DNA from: Tiamatella sp964451715
Lineage (GTDB): Archaea > Thermoproteota > Thermoprotei_A > Sulfolobales > Acidilobaceae
DNA: 23,512 nt
Assembly (NCBI GenBank): GCA_964451715.1
Contig: CAYVIZ010000016.1
Coordinates: 1 to 23,512, forward strand
Direction: 5' to 3'
A model generated the notes under the pieces. That model saw only the letters and a list, made by a program, of their open reading frames with translations, did not search any database and was not told where the DNA came from. The position numbers and the translations under genes were made by a program. Below, in pieces: positions 1 to 7,580 of this stretch (the stretch's first letter is position 1; the number at the start of each line of letters is the position of its first letter).

Positions 1-136
<136 letters not shown>

Positions 137-309
137 GACGGCCGCATGCCGCCCTGGGGGGTGGCGGATCCCTGTTTCGTGGCTATGGCGCTCCTAGGGG
201 GAGCACCACAGAGGCACCCTTGTCGGCCCCAAACTTCCCCGGGTAGATCCGGGGGTGTTTGGAGCCCCACTCCAAGCGTCACTCTGTTTGTATCGGTTTC
301 TGCGCAAGC
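137..309 (-). other. 16S rRNA precursor leader with processing hairpins
   Basis: This is the stretch between the rRNA promoter and mature 16S. It can form several hairpins: CCAAAC at 229-234 with GTTTGG at 257-262, enclosing CCCCGG 237-242 with CCGGGG 249-254; GCTCC 190-194 with GGAGC 200-204; and CCGCC 149-153 with GGCGG 163-167. Archaeal 16S leaders normally carry half of a processing stem cut at a bulge-helix-bulge. The partner half would lie downstream of 16S, outside this window, so that helix cannot be checked here. No protein-coding signal was seen. Confidence 0.6.
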
Positions 310-330
310 TTATAGTTATTCCGGGCGGGG

Positions 331-346
331 TATATATAGGTTTTCT
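331..346 (-). promoter_or_regulatory. TATA/BRE promoter of the rRNA operon
   Basis: On the minus strand the sequence GAAAACCTATATATACC contains a purine-rich BRE-like segment (about 341-346) followed by a strong TATA box (331-340). A start about 25 nt downstream would fall near 309, giving a leader of about 170 nt before 16S. It is the strongest TATA match near the rRNA gene. Confidence 0.75.
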
Positions 347-395
347 TGTAGTGTTAGCTGTGTAATGTTTAAACGTTTTAACAGGCGTATCAGGC

Positions 396-490
396 TGTCC
401 CCGCGGCTGGAGGCTGTAGGACTCATCCAACACTTGGCTCCGGGGCTCGGCCCCGAGTTGTCCCCGCGCCGCCGCCGGGTAGCCGCGGGG
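396..490 (-). ncRNA. Candidate structured RNA A, H/ACA-like
   Basis: A GC-rich 95-nt segment lies between the rRNA promoter and rpl10e. A perfect 10-bp stem (AGCCGCGGGG 481-490 with CCCCGCGGCT 399-408) closes it. On the minus strand the stem is followed directly by ACA (398-396), as in archaeal box H/ACA guide RNAs. Inside are a hairpin with a GGGGC/GCCCC-type stem and a GGATGAG element that could be part of a kink-turn. A TATA-like TATAATAAT sits at 505-515, about 20-25 nt ahead of the predicted 5' end. No tRNA T-arm motif and no SRP or RNase P core was found. A weak TTTAAAC at 367-373 would also fit plus-strand transcription, so strand is probable rather than certain. The H/ACA identity is inference. 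Confidence 0.5.
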
Positions 491-504
491 TCTTGTTTAC
501 AGTA

Positions 505-515
505 TTATTATATCA
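505..515 (-). promoter_or_regulatory. TATA-like box for structured RNA A
   Basis: The minus-strand sequence TTGATATAATAATACTG is centred near 510, upstream of the 5' end predicted at 490. The distance of 20-25 nt is at the short end of the archaeal norm. Confidence 0.45.
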
Positions 516-615
516 ACCGCTAAAACGTTAATGCCGGATTTCTCCAGTGTTTGCCTCTGTCGGTTGAAGGTATAATGTAAGGATAGGAATCTAACTGGAC
601 GCTGATTCTGTTGGA

Positions 616-632
616 GGGTTAAAGAAAACAGG
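616..632 (-). terminator. Pyrimidine-rich terminator after rpl10e
   Basis: About 15 nt past the rpl10e stop codon the minus strand reads CCCCCTGTTTTCTTTAAC. Archaeal termination often occurs at such T-rich tracts without a strict hairpin. The rest of 491-645 holds nothing else I can identify apart from the TATA-like box at 505-515. Confidence 0.4.
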
Positions 633-645
633 GGGCTCCGGCTTT

Positions 646-1155
646 TCATTTTCTGAGTTCCTTTACTATGATACGTGTAGGCAGCGGTAGCTTGTCTCCT
701 CCTCTCCTCAGAGCCTCTTTTAGTTTGGCCAGGTCCTGCTTCTTCCCTCTGGCTTCCAGCACAACGTGTCCAGGGAATACCCTGGCGGCTGTACCTATAG
801 GTTTGCCGAAAGCTTGCCTCATCCCGTCCTGAAGACGATCAGCACCAGCGAATGCCATCATCTTATTCTCTCTTAGAACCTGGTGGGGATAGACTCTTAT
901 CCTAAAGTAAAAGTTTCCTGAGCCAACCGTTGACACGAGATACTTGTTAACAGCCATTCTAGCCGCTTCCAGCGCGTTATGCCTTATTTGACCTGGCTCG
1001 AGCACTATAAGCTGTACCAGCACGTCTGCATCAACATGAGGGTTCCCCATCTCGAACTTTGTTATTTTTGGCTGCGGGATACCGTGTATGTATTCCTTCC
1101 TTGTATACGGCGGTGTAGTGAAGTGCGTGTAACATCTCGCTGGTCTAAGCGGCAT
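646..1155 (-). CDS. rpl10e: 50S ribosomal protein L10e (uL16)
   Basis: This 169-aa protein is a component of the large ribosomal subunit near the peptidyl-transferase and tRNA-binding region. It starts MPLRPARCYTHF and carries the family signatures YTRKEYIHGIPQPKI (residues about 17-31), the EMGNP segment, and IRHNALEAARMAVNKYL. Length and composition match archaeal L10e. The ATG at 1155 is preceded by GGAGGTG at 1163-1169, seven bases away. A TATA-like TCGTTTATTAGG at 1209-1220 should start transcription near 1188. So the gene is probably transcribed on its own rather than from the methyltransferase operon upstream. The assignment is firm. Confidence 0.97.
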   Translation of the reverse strand: MPLRPARCYTHFTTPPYTRKEYIHGIPQPKITKFEMGNPHVDADVLVQLIVLEPGQIRHNALEAARMAVNKYLVSTVGSGNFYFRIRVYPHQVLRENKMMAFAGADRLQDGMRQAFGKPIGTAARVFPGHVVLEARGKKQDLAKLKEALRRGGDKLPLPTRIIVKELRK

Positions 1156-1208
1156 ACATAGACACCTCCACTCGCCATCACTGTGCGGATCAAAAATTGT
1201 CTGGGTCT

Positions 1209-1220
1209 CCTAATAAACGA
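1209..1220 (-). promoter_or_regulatory. Promoter of rpl10e
   Basis: The minus-strand sequence TCGTTTATTAGG is TATA-like and gives a predicted start near 1188, with a short leader holding the strong GGAGGTG ribosome-binding site. It lies in the gap between trm14 and rpl10e. Confidence 0.5.
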
Positions 1221-1244
1221 TTCCCCCAGGCATCTTGAAGTATT

Positions 1245-2294
1245 CTAATGTAGTTTGGCTGATATAATTGCAGCCCATAAATCCCCATGCTTTACTCTCC
1301 TATAATCATATACTTCGAACCCGTTTCTCTCTAAGAGCATCCTCATATATCTTCCTTCAGGCGTTATTATGGATATTCTACCCCCCCTCTTCATCACGCT
1401 TGGAAGCACCTCAGCGAACTTCTTATACAACTGTTTCACCCTTTTCTTATCCCCTAAACGTATACCGTAAGGCGGGTTAGTTACAACTACATCTACTTGT
1501 CCGGCGAGATAGCGGTCTAGCTCTAGAGCGTTTACCGATAGAAAGTTCACCCTCTTATCAACCCTGGCTATAGCCGCGTTTGCCTTGGCCCTTACTATAT
1601 GGCGCGGGTTTATGTCGTTGCATGAAATAAGCGAGTTCTCGAAGGTGAGCGCAGACTCTATAGCCACTGTTCCAGACCCGCACATGGGGTCCAGTATATG
1701 GTCTCCATCCACAGCCCTGGCTAAACGTATCATTGTTGAGGCAAGTGTCGACTTAAGAGCCGCCGGGTGATCGTATACCCTGTATCTCCTTATATGACGT
1801 GAATAGTCGCCTGTTAGGGAGAGCGATATGTAGAGCTTGTTATCTATCAGGTCTGAACGGATTAGGGTGGATGGCGAGTTAAGTCTTACAACGGGCGTTT
1901 TCCCCGTCGATCTTAAAGACTCGTAGACTGCCTTGCCCACTACTCTCGACACGTCCATTGAGGTAAACTCGTGCTCACCTTCCCGCACGCTCTTCACAGC
2001 GAACGATGAACCCTCCGTTATATACAAGTGTAACCTCGATGACCGGGCCGCGTTTTCTATCCAGTCTAACGTCGGCTTCTCTGTTTCCCCGTAAAATAAT
2101 AGAATACCCGCATAATGTATTGTCCTCATCTCGTATATCTTCTCCTGAAGCAACTCTAAATCGTCAGAGCCGTATTCAACTACTATCCTACCATGCATCC
2201 TCCTGGTTTCGAGAGGCTCAGCACCTAGTTTTTCCTTCGCCTCAGCAGCAACCACGTCCTCAGTACCGGGGTTACAGGTAAGCAGAAGCCTCAC
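1245..2294 (-). CDS. trm14: THUMP-domain tRNA guanine-N2-methyltransferase (Trm14-like)
   Basis: This 349-aa SAM-dependent RNA methyltransferase probably makes N2-methylguanosine in the tRNA acceptor stem (m2G6 in characterised Trm14). The N-terminal 160 residues look like the ferredoxin-like plus THUMP RNA-binding module. The C-terminal Rossmann-fold domain has DPMCGSGT at 202-209 and the catalytic NPPYG at 273-277. DPxCGSGT is typical of the Trm14/RlmL branch, whereas Trm-G10 enzymes usually have DPFCGTGG, so Trm14 is favoured. The GTG start at 2294 shares its G with the trmJ stop codon (TAGTG), a one-base overlap that suggests translational coupling. The exact target nucleotide is inference from the family. 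Confidence 0.85.
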   Translation of the reverse strand: MRLLLTCNPGTEDVVAAEAKEKLGAEPLETRRMHGRIVVEYGSDDLELLQEKIYEMRTIHYAGILLFYGETEKPTLDWIENAARSSRLHLYITEGSSFAVKSVREGEHEFTSMDVSRVVGKAVYESLRSTGKTPVVRLNSPSTLIRSDLIDNKLYISLSLTGDYSRHIRRYRVYDHPAALKSTLASTMIRLARAVDGDHILDPMCGSGTVAIESALTFENSLISCNDINPRHIVRAKANAAIARVDKRVNFLSVNALELDRYLAGQVDVVVTNPPYGIRLGDKKRVKQLYKKFAEVLPSVMKRGGRISIITPEGRYMRMLLERNGFEVYDYRRVKHGDLWAAIISAKLH

Positions 2295-3001
2295 TACTCA
2301 TTGCACCTCTCAAGCTTCTTTTTAACCCTAGACAACAGTGACGTGAGAACGCCTAGATCCTTGTTGCCGGTAAACCTCGGATCAACAAGCCTCTGAGCCA
2401 CTAGAACAGCGTCTCTCCTCTTATTCTCGTCTCTGTAAACATGATCTGCCAGTGAACCCATTATTTCAACGAGTATCTTCCTAAGCATTGTATCAGAGGT
2501 TACCGGTTCTCTTGACACGGAGAACCTGTTTTTACCCACTTCATAGAGGGTTATAGCGACAGAGTTGGCTAGATTAAGAGTTGAATACCGGGGACACGTT
2601 TCTATGGTGAACCTAATATCACATAATGCCAGTTCACGCCTGGTCAACCCGGTGCTTTCTCTCCCAAAAACAAGTGCTATACTCTTAGGCTTTGACTTAT
2701 CAATGATACCAACCACATCCTTTAGGCCTATAGTCCTCCTCAGTAGATCGTCGTCTCTATGAACGGCGGTGGAACACAGGGATAACTCTACATCTTCTAA
2801 AGCCTCATCTAGACTCTTCACAATAATGGCTTCACCTAGTCTGTGGGCTCCTTTTACTGCATACCGGAAGGCTTCATCTCCTATACGGGTACGGGGGGAT
2901 ACTAGGTAAAGCTCGTCTACACAGAAGTTATCGGCGAGCCTAGCTATCATTCCTAGGTTTGCCTCCCCTTCCGTCTCTACGAGCACAACTCTTATCCTCA
3001 T
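2294..3001 (-). CDS. trmJ: SPOUT RNA 2'-O-methyltransferase (TrmJ family)
   Basis: This 235-aa member of the SpoU/TrmH class probably methylates the 2'-hydroxyl of C32 in tRNA, as archaeal TrmJ does. The three knot motifs are visible: EGEANLGMIARLADNF (11-26), VFGRESTGL (111-119), and YSTLNLANSVAITLYE (139-154). The last two form the SAM-binding trefoil knot. The C-terminal 70 residues are basic and probably a TrmJ-type extension. The ATG start overlaps the stop of the upstream methyltransferase by four bases (ATGA), and its own stop overlaps trm14. tRNA is the most likely substrate; an rRNA target is not excluded. Confidence 0.87.
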   Translation of the reverse strand: MRIRVVLVETEGEANLGMIARLADNFCVDELYLVSPRTRIGDEAFRYAVKGAHRLGEAIIVKSLDEALEDVELSLCSTAVHRDDDLLRRTIGLKDVVGIIDKSKPKSIALVFGRESTGLTRRELALCDIRFTIETCPRYSTLNLANSVAITLYEVGKNRFSVSREPVTSDTMLRKILVEIMGSLADHVYRDENKRRDAVLVAQRLVDPRFTGNKDLGVLTSLLSRVKKKLERCNE

Positions 3002-3573
3002 ACCTTATGTACCCCTTTTAGAACGAAGAGTTCCTCGAAGAATAATTTCTCTCTTTTCACGATCTCAACACTGCATCCACGGTGTCTCATGCATCCGAAT
3101 ACCCTGCTTGTATCTAGAGCGGTAGAAACAAGTAGTAGAGCCACCCGTCCCCGCTCGCATAATGCGCGGCAAAAATCTGTTATACAGCTCCCGGTACAAC
3201 TCCAACTCTTTTCTAGAAAACCATCACACTCGGATAGCTCGCCCTCTTCTACCGGTATATATGGTGGGTTCGAGTATGCTAAATCAAAGAGCTCTCCGTT
3301 TTTTATACACATGTCCAGACTGCACAAGCTTATAGTTATAGCCGGATCGTTTCTGAAAATCCCGTGGACCCCCATGCTATACGGGTTCACGTCTGTCGCT
3401 ACAATAGAACTAGACTCCCACAGCTTCCTCGATAAGAAAGTAAGATAGCCGGAGCCGTAGCCGATCTCGAGTATCCGTCTGGCATTATAGCTTCTACTCA
3501 GCTCGATTAATGCGTCAGCCATAAGATAAGTGTCCTCTGCAGGCTCATAGACACATCGATGCTGGTAGTACAT
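2998..3573 (-). CDS. HemK/Mtq2-like release-factor glutamine methyltransferase
   Basis: This SAM-dependent protein methyltransferase of about 191 aa resembles archaeal HemK/Mtq2, which methylates the glutamine of the GGQ motif in aRF1. It shows VYEPAEDTYLMADAL (8-22), the SAM motif EIGYGSG (36-42) and the catalytic SNPPYIP (101-107). NPPY is typical of enzymes that methylate a planar amide or amine nitrogen. I place the start at ATG 3573: it follows the ksgA stop by five bases, has GAGG just ahead, and begins next to the conserved region. The longer frame from GTG 3639 would overlap ksgA by 61 bases and adds nothing conserved. Archaeal Mtq2 usually works with Trm112, which is not in this window. 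Confidence 0.85.
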   Translation of the reverse strand: MYYQHRCVYEPAEDTYLMADALIELSRSYNARRILEIGYGSGYLTFLSRKLWESSSIVATDVNPYSMGVHGIFRNDPAITISLCSLDMCIKNGELFDLAYSNPPYIPVEEGELSECDGFLEKSWSCTGSCITDFCRALCERGRVALLLVSTALDTSRVFGCMRHRGCSVEIVKREKLFFEELFVLKGVHKV

Positions 3574-3578
3574 AACCT

Positions 3579-4424
3579 CTATTCCCGCGTGTAGCCTCCT
3601 TTTAACCTCACCGTCTCTAGGATCTTCTCTATATCCCACGGCGTGAGCTCCCTCACACGTTTATCTTGCACCCATTCGAGCTCGAGCCGGCTTAGCTCGA
3701 CGCACCTCTCCACTTGTTTTACCGCTTTCTTGTTCCTACCAGAAAATATGCATCCCGTAACCTTCTCTAGGTCATCGTGCAGTCTCGTCCATTTCTTCCT
3801 CCTCCTAAAGCATAAGAGGATACCATCCACCTCGGGTCTTGGATGAAAAAATGTTGGAGGATACACCCTCATAACGTTGACGTCAAAGAAAAGTTGCGAT
3901 ATGATTGAAATCCTGCCATAATCTTTTGAGCCGGGGGGAGCGGTAATCCTGTTCCCCACTTCTTTCTGGACTAGGAGCGAGGCGCTCTGTATAGCGTTGT
4001 CCCTAGCCATCTTGGAGATTATCTTTGCAGACAAGTGGTATGGGGTATTTGAAACAAGTTGATGGAAGCGGCCGCTACCCAGAAAATCGAGCCCGTCTCC
4101 TAATGCTATGTTTCCTCCAACATAACGGGTTATATTATAGGATATATCCGCGAGCACAGGATCAACCTCTACTCCAAGCATGTTGCCGCATATGCTAGAC
4201 AAATAATAGCTTAGAACACCGAGTCCCGTGCCTATTTCCAGTATTCTAGAACAAGAATTCTCTAGTAGACAGGATACAACATCGAATACTATCTCCGGCT
4301 TGACCAAGAAGTTTTGGCCGAGGCTCTCCCTAGGCTTTACACGGTAATATCTTAGTATATCCAGCGTCCATTTGAAGAGTCCACGGTAACTCAAGGGAGG
4401 TGCTTTCCGAGCAGGGTTAATCAA
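3579..4424 (-). CDS. ksgA: 16S rRNA adenine dimethyltransferase KsgA/Dim1
   Basis: This 281-aa enzyme dimethylates two adjacent adenines in the 3'-terminal hairpin of 16S rRNA during small-subunit maturation. The signature SLGQNFLVKPEIV lies at 34-46, the SAM motif EIGTGLG at 63-69, and the catalytic NTPYH at 126-130. YPPTFFHPRPEVD follows in the second half, and a basic C-terminal helical domain completes it. Most relatives have NLPYN or NIPYN, so NTPYH is a mild variant. The start is TTG 4424, which overlaps the TGA of the DUF655 gene; no strong ribosome-binding site is visible, consistent with coupling. The family call is firm. Confidence 0.95.
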   Translation of the reverse strand: MINPARKAPPLSYRGLFKWTLDILRYYRVKPRESLGQNFLVKPEIVFDVVSCLLENSCSRILEIGTGLGVLSYYLSSICGNMLGVEVDPVLADISYNITRYVGGNIALGDGLDFLGSGRFHQLVSNTPYHLSAKIISKMARDNAIQSASLLVQKEVGNRITAPPGSKDYGRISIISQLFFDVNVMRVYPPTFFHPRPEVDGILLCFRRRKKWTRLHDDLEKVTGCIFSGRNKKAVKQVERCVELSRLELEWVQDKRVRELTPWDIEKILETVRLKGGYTRE

Positions 4425-5341
4425 GCTTCTTCAGCCTGTAAGAGGCGTTCCAGATATCCTAGATATATTTTCTGCCTTGACGGCTCATCGGGCCTCGGCA
4501 GAGGAGGCTTAAGGAAAATATAGTACCTGTCTTCTCCCCTCATCTCCGATAATATCTTCTCTGCTATCATTTCAACAGGATCACTCCTTAGAACAGAAGC
4601 TATCTCCTCTAAGCTGCCGAATCCTCCTTTTCTCTTCCTAGTGTTCAGGAACTCCCTAAGCGTACGCTGGCCTATACCCTTAAGTAGCTCTAGCGTGTGA
4701 AGCCTCAGACTTATGGGTTCCGCGGTATTGAAGAACTCCACGAACACGTGTTCCCTCATTCTTATAATCTTCTTTATGGCCTCCTTCAGGTTTTGTTTGG
4801 CAACAGTAGTAAGGTCATCTAGCTTAAGCGGTATTCTATGTGTATCTATCACTCTGGGAGACAGCCCGAATGCTTCTATATACTTGGAAAACACGTTCTT
4901 GTCTGTAAATACTTTTACAGAAGAAAACCTCCCCACTTCCTTTGCGATGTTCTCTATAATGCTGGGATCCCCCTCGCTTTTTGAAAGACATGCTACACTG
5001 TTTCTAAGAACCTCTACACAGTGGAGCCTATAGGCCCCAGTCTTAAAGAGGAACGAGAGTGTAACCCTTTCAAGGAACTCTGGCTCCCCTATCACGGGAA
5101 CTCCGTCGAGAAGCGTGAAATACCTTGTCCCAATAACCTGTGCTACAGGTATACCCCCCCTATGCTCTGGGTGGGGCTCAAGAGGATTCCCACGAGGCAT
5201 ATAGTCGAGCACTATTGCTTCTTTCTCAAGTCTAGCTGGATGAGAGAAGTGGTCTCTCCTGGAAGGCCCCGGTCTCGGCTGATGCCCTCTTCTCGGCCTA
5301 ACTGGTCGCCTACCATACCTGTACATGCCGTCCACCTTCAT
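4421..5341 (-). CDS. DUF655 family OB-fold/HhH nucleic-acid-binding protein
   Basis: This 306-aa archaeal protein of unknown function usually sits next to rpoF and rpl21e, as here. Residues 1-38 form an Arg/Pro/His-rich basic tail. Residues 40-95 match the OB-like N-terminal part (EAIVLDYMPRGNP, then AQVIGTRYFTLLDGVP). Residues 174-208 match the DDLTTVAK to FVEFFN segment. A helix-hairpin-helix motif (LLKGIGQRTLREFL, 219-232) follows. Between the OB part and DDLTTVAK there are about 75 residues (97-172) that I do not associate with the shorter euryarchaeal versions. RNA or DNA binding is likely from the fold and the tail; its role in ribosome or RNA polymerase biology is inferred from context. 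The ATG has no clear ribosome-binding site, so it may be leaderless. Confidence 0.8.
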   Translation of the reverse strand: MKVDGMYRYGRRPVRPRRGHQPRPGPSRRDHFSHPARLEKEAIVLDYMPRGNPLEPHPEHRGGIPVAQVIGTRYFTLLDGVPVIGEPEFLERVTLSFLFKTGAYRLHCVEVLRNSVACLSKSEGDPSIIENIAKEVGRFSSVKVFTDKNVFSKYIEAFGLSPRVIDTHRIPLKLDDLTTVAKQNLKEAIKKIIRMREHVFVEFFNTAEPISLRLHTLELLKGIGQRTLREFLNTRKRKGGFGSLEEIASVLRSDPVEMIAEKILSEMRGEDRYYIFLKPPLPRPDEPSRQKIYLGYLERLLQAEEA

Positions 5342-5470
5342 GTATCCCGTGTCTATAATCGTGTTAAAGCGGCTGCCATACTAAATTATGGATTGAATTC
5401 CTTTAAATACATGTTTAAACATAACATAATATCTAGAAGCCTAAAATCCCCTGCACACCCAGCATCCGGC
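5342..5470. promoter_or_regulatory. Intergenic region upstream of the DUF655 operon
   Basis: This is the gap between rpoF and the DUF655 gene, both on minus. It contains a perfect 12-bp palindrome ATGTTTAAACAT (5411-5422). Minus-strand TATA candidates are ATTTAAAGG (about 5400-5409) and CTTTAACA, centred near 5366. The latter is the right distance for a leaderless start at 5341. The region is AT-rich compared with its neighbours. Confidence 0.45.
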
Positions 5471-5815
5471 TTAACATTTTCCACTAAGCGTATCTAGTAT
5501 CTCTTTAGCCCTTTCAGGTGCGATATGCTTGGTCTCTTCTTTCATGCTAAGTATAGAAAATACTTCCTCCAAAGTACGAGGACATATATCTACGAGATTC
5601 ACAGCAACCTCACAATCTATACCGTCCTCGCAAAGCTCGTTCACCAGCTGCTCCAGATTAAGCGGGTCTCCAGAGCCCCCGAACTCTTTCAAGTAGTCAA
5701 GGGTTTTGCTTTGGATCTCCATTAAACCCGGTTCCTGGTCTGCCCGCCTAGATAATAACTCGTATGCCTTAGCCAACGTTATAGGCTTCCACTCCCTTAT
5801 GTTGGAAGACGCCAT
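5471..5815 (-). CDS. rpoF: DNA-directed RNA polymerase subunit Rpo4 (RpoF)
   Basis: This 114-aa subunit forms, with Rpo7 (RpoE), the stalk of archaeal RNA polymerase, equivalent to eukaryotic Rpb4, and contributes to open-complex formation and transcript handling. The N-terminal KPITLAKAYELLSRR segment and the C-terminal HRDC-like part with EVAVNLVDICPRTLEEVFSIL (69-89) match the family. The ATG at 5815 is preceded by AAGGTG. A TATA element at about 5872-5882 in the 93-nt gap after rpl21e gives it an independent promoter. Its partner gene for Rpo7 is not in this window. Confidence 0.93.
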   Translation of the reverse strand: MASSNIREWKPITLAKAYELLSRRADQEPGLMEIQSKTLDYLKEFGGSGDPLNLEQLVNELCEDGIDCEVAVNLVDICPRTLEEVFSILSMKEETKHIAPERAKEILDTLSGKC

Positions 5816-5871
5816 TCATGTACACCTTCACAGACGCTCATTCAGCCGGGTAGAAACACATGGTGCTATAA

Positions 5872-5882
5872 GATATAAAAAT
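5872..5882 (-). promoter_or_regulatory. Promoter of rpoF
   Basis: The minus-strand sequence GATTTTTATATCTTATAG holds a clear TATA box between rpl21e and rpoF. The predicted start is near 5850, with about 35 nt of leader before the rpoF ATG. Confidence 0.55.
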
Positions 5883-5908
5883 CACGGAATACCCGGGGGA
5901 TGGTCTTC

Positions 5909-6208
5909 TTATCCTTTAGCCGGTCTAAGATGTTCTGGTCTTATGATAAGTATCTTCTCTTTCTTCCCTAGAGAGGTCTTGACTAGATAAGCCAAGCCCC
6001 GCCTGCCTAGAACAACACCTGTTTTCCCATGATATCTCCTGTGAGGCATGCCCTTATGTATTGCCGGGTTGATTATAATATGAACCTTGTCTCCCTCATT
6101 ATAATCGTGGAGTAACAAGCTGATAGGAGGCACACTGCCCTTTTCCCGAGTATGTTTCTTTAATAGTTTCCTAGTCTTGTGCCTGAACCCCCTAGGCGCC
6201 CTTACCAA
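5909..6208 (-). CDS. rpl21e: 50S ribosomal protein L21e
   Basis: This 99-aa, very basic large-subunit protein is shared by archaea and eukaryotes. MVRAPRGFRHKTRKLLKKH at the N-terminus, GDKVHIIINPAIHKGMPHRRYHG in the middle and GRRGLAYLV are diagnostic. The start codon is TTG at 6208, supported by a strong GGAGGTG at 6217-6223 with eight bases of spacing. A TATA-like TTTATTA near 6253 may give it its own promoter, although it could also be read from pus10 located 55 nt upstream. The rpl21e-rpoF-DUF655 order is a recurrent archaeal arrangement. Confidence 0.96.
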   Translation of the reverse strand: MVRAPRGFRHKTRKLLKKHTREKGSVPPISLLLHDYNEGDKVHIIINPAIHKGMPHRRYHGKTGVVLGRRGLAYLVKTSLGKKEKILIIRPEHLRPAKG

Positions 6209-6263
6209 GCTGACTACACCTCCACAACATCAAAACTAATGCGGAGGTAGTAATAAAGCTTCA

Positions 6264-7580
6264 TCACCCATTACCTATATCGTTGAAGTCAACTCCTAAT
6301 ACATCCAAATCAACGCACTCCATTTCCTTGCCCAGGGCCTCTGCGAAGCTAGGCGATGTACGGCCTTCATCCCCGCTTATAAGCTCCTTTACGTAAAGGC
6401 CTCCCTCGGCTAGTATGAAACTATAAAACAAATGACTTGTCAGCGGGACATTCTTGACTTCATATACCCGTTTCACTCTAGTCAAGTCTGCCCTCCTATG
6501 AGATACCCTCAACGGGGTTCTCTGTGATATAACCCTGCCCGTGAAGAATGATTCCAGGCTAGCTAACTCGTCCTTGTCCACAGGTTGACTGGAAACTACC
6601 AACGCCTTGTAAAGCTTCTTGAAGCCGGCCATCTCCTCTTTATAAAGCCTTACATGCTTCCTACTGGCTCTCCCCAGAACCTTGAACAAGACAAGTGAAC
6701 CGCCTCCCTTATTGAGCAGCTCTTCCGCTTCCCTGTCACTCACCCTTCTATTCTTAGGCTTCTTAACTTCTATAATTAATGGTCTCCCAGTACCCAGCAT
6801 CCTGGCATCGGCGTCTTCCCTTCCCGCTGCATGTATAACTGTCCGCTCAGCCGACATAGCGTCACGCAACTCCCACGTAGCTTGCTCTACCGAGAAGGGA
6901 TACTTCACGCCGTTTCTAGTCGGCCAATAAGACTGGCTTATATTCCGCCCAACTTTCCAGTAGACAGCCTTAAAGAAGACGGGGTTAACTTGGATAGATA
7001 CGCGTGGCCCCCAGAGTTCTACAAGCACTGTTGCCTCGGGATCATCGAAGTCTACTACAAATCCTCTTCTCGCAACCCGTTTCCCCACTTCCCTCTTGAC
7101 TTCATTTTTAATACTCTCAGAGTAGACCAGTCTATACCTGGTCTTGACTTCCTCTTCCCTCCTTATAACATCAAAACTCGCCCTAGCACCCACTAGAAAC
7201 CTCTCTACACCCCATTCATCTAGTAGTCTGATAGCTTTGTCAGTAGCTGATTCTATTTCAGCGTCTAGCCTATCTGAACATATGTAGCATTGCTCACGGG
7301 TAGGCTTTTCACCGAAGATGCTGAGGTAAAGCTCGTCGGCTTGTGACCCTATATGAGGGGCCATCATTTTGAATGTGATTTTGGCCTTTTCGTCGCCTTG
7401 GCGTATCATTTGATGAAGCCTCATAACAACCATCTTTTTGATAGCGTCTCCTCTTTCCTTGTTAGAGAAACCCATACCGAGGCGTGCAAACATACGTCCC
7501 AAACACCTATCACATAACGGATAATCCCTAAGCAGATGGAAGGCCTTGTCCAAGAAGTCTTCATATACACCTGATTCCAT
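6264..7580 (-). CDS. pus10: tRNA pseudouridine synthase Pus10
   Basis: This 438-aa enzyme makes pseudouridine at positions 54 and/or 55 in the T-loop of archaeal tRNA. The N-terminal THUMP-containing, zinc-binding region shows CDRC at 23-26 and CYIC near 97-100. The C-terminal catalytic domain has the Pus10 signature AAGREDADARMLGTGRPLIIEV with the catalytic aspartate. The C-terminus ends with YVKELISGDEGRTSPSFAEALG. The ATG at 7580 has GGAGGGTTG upstream and overlaps the surE stop region by 20 bases, so the two are probably one transcript. Length fits the family (about 400-450 aa). Confidence 0.95.
   Translation of the reverse strand: MESGVYEDFLDKAFHLLRDYPLCDRCLGRMFARLGMGFSNKERGDAIKKMVVMRLHQMIRQGDEKAKITFKMMAPHIGSQADELYLSIFGEKPTREQCYICSDRLDAEIESATDKAIRLLDEWGVERFLVGARASFDVIRREEEVKTRYRLVYSESIKNEVKREVGKRVARRGFVVDFDDPEATVLVELWGPRVSIQVNPVFFKAVYWKVGRNISQSYWPTRNGVKYPFSVEQATWELRDAMSAERTVIHAAGREDADARMLGTGRPLIIEVKKPKNRRVSDREAEELLNKGGGSLVLFKVLGRASRKHVRLYKEEMAGFKKLYKALVVSSQPVDKDELASLESFFTGRVISQRTPLRVSHRRADLTRVKRVYEVKNVPLTSHLFYSFILAEGGLYVKELISGDEGRTSPSFAEALGKEMECVDLDVLGVDFNDIGNG

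Noticed and set aside
396..490. Possibility that the GC-rich element is a tRNA, 5S rRNA or RNase P RNA.
   Set aside because: No T-loop or anticodon arm, no 5S landmarks, and far too short for RNase P RNA with none of its conserved core.
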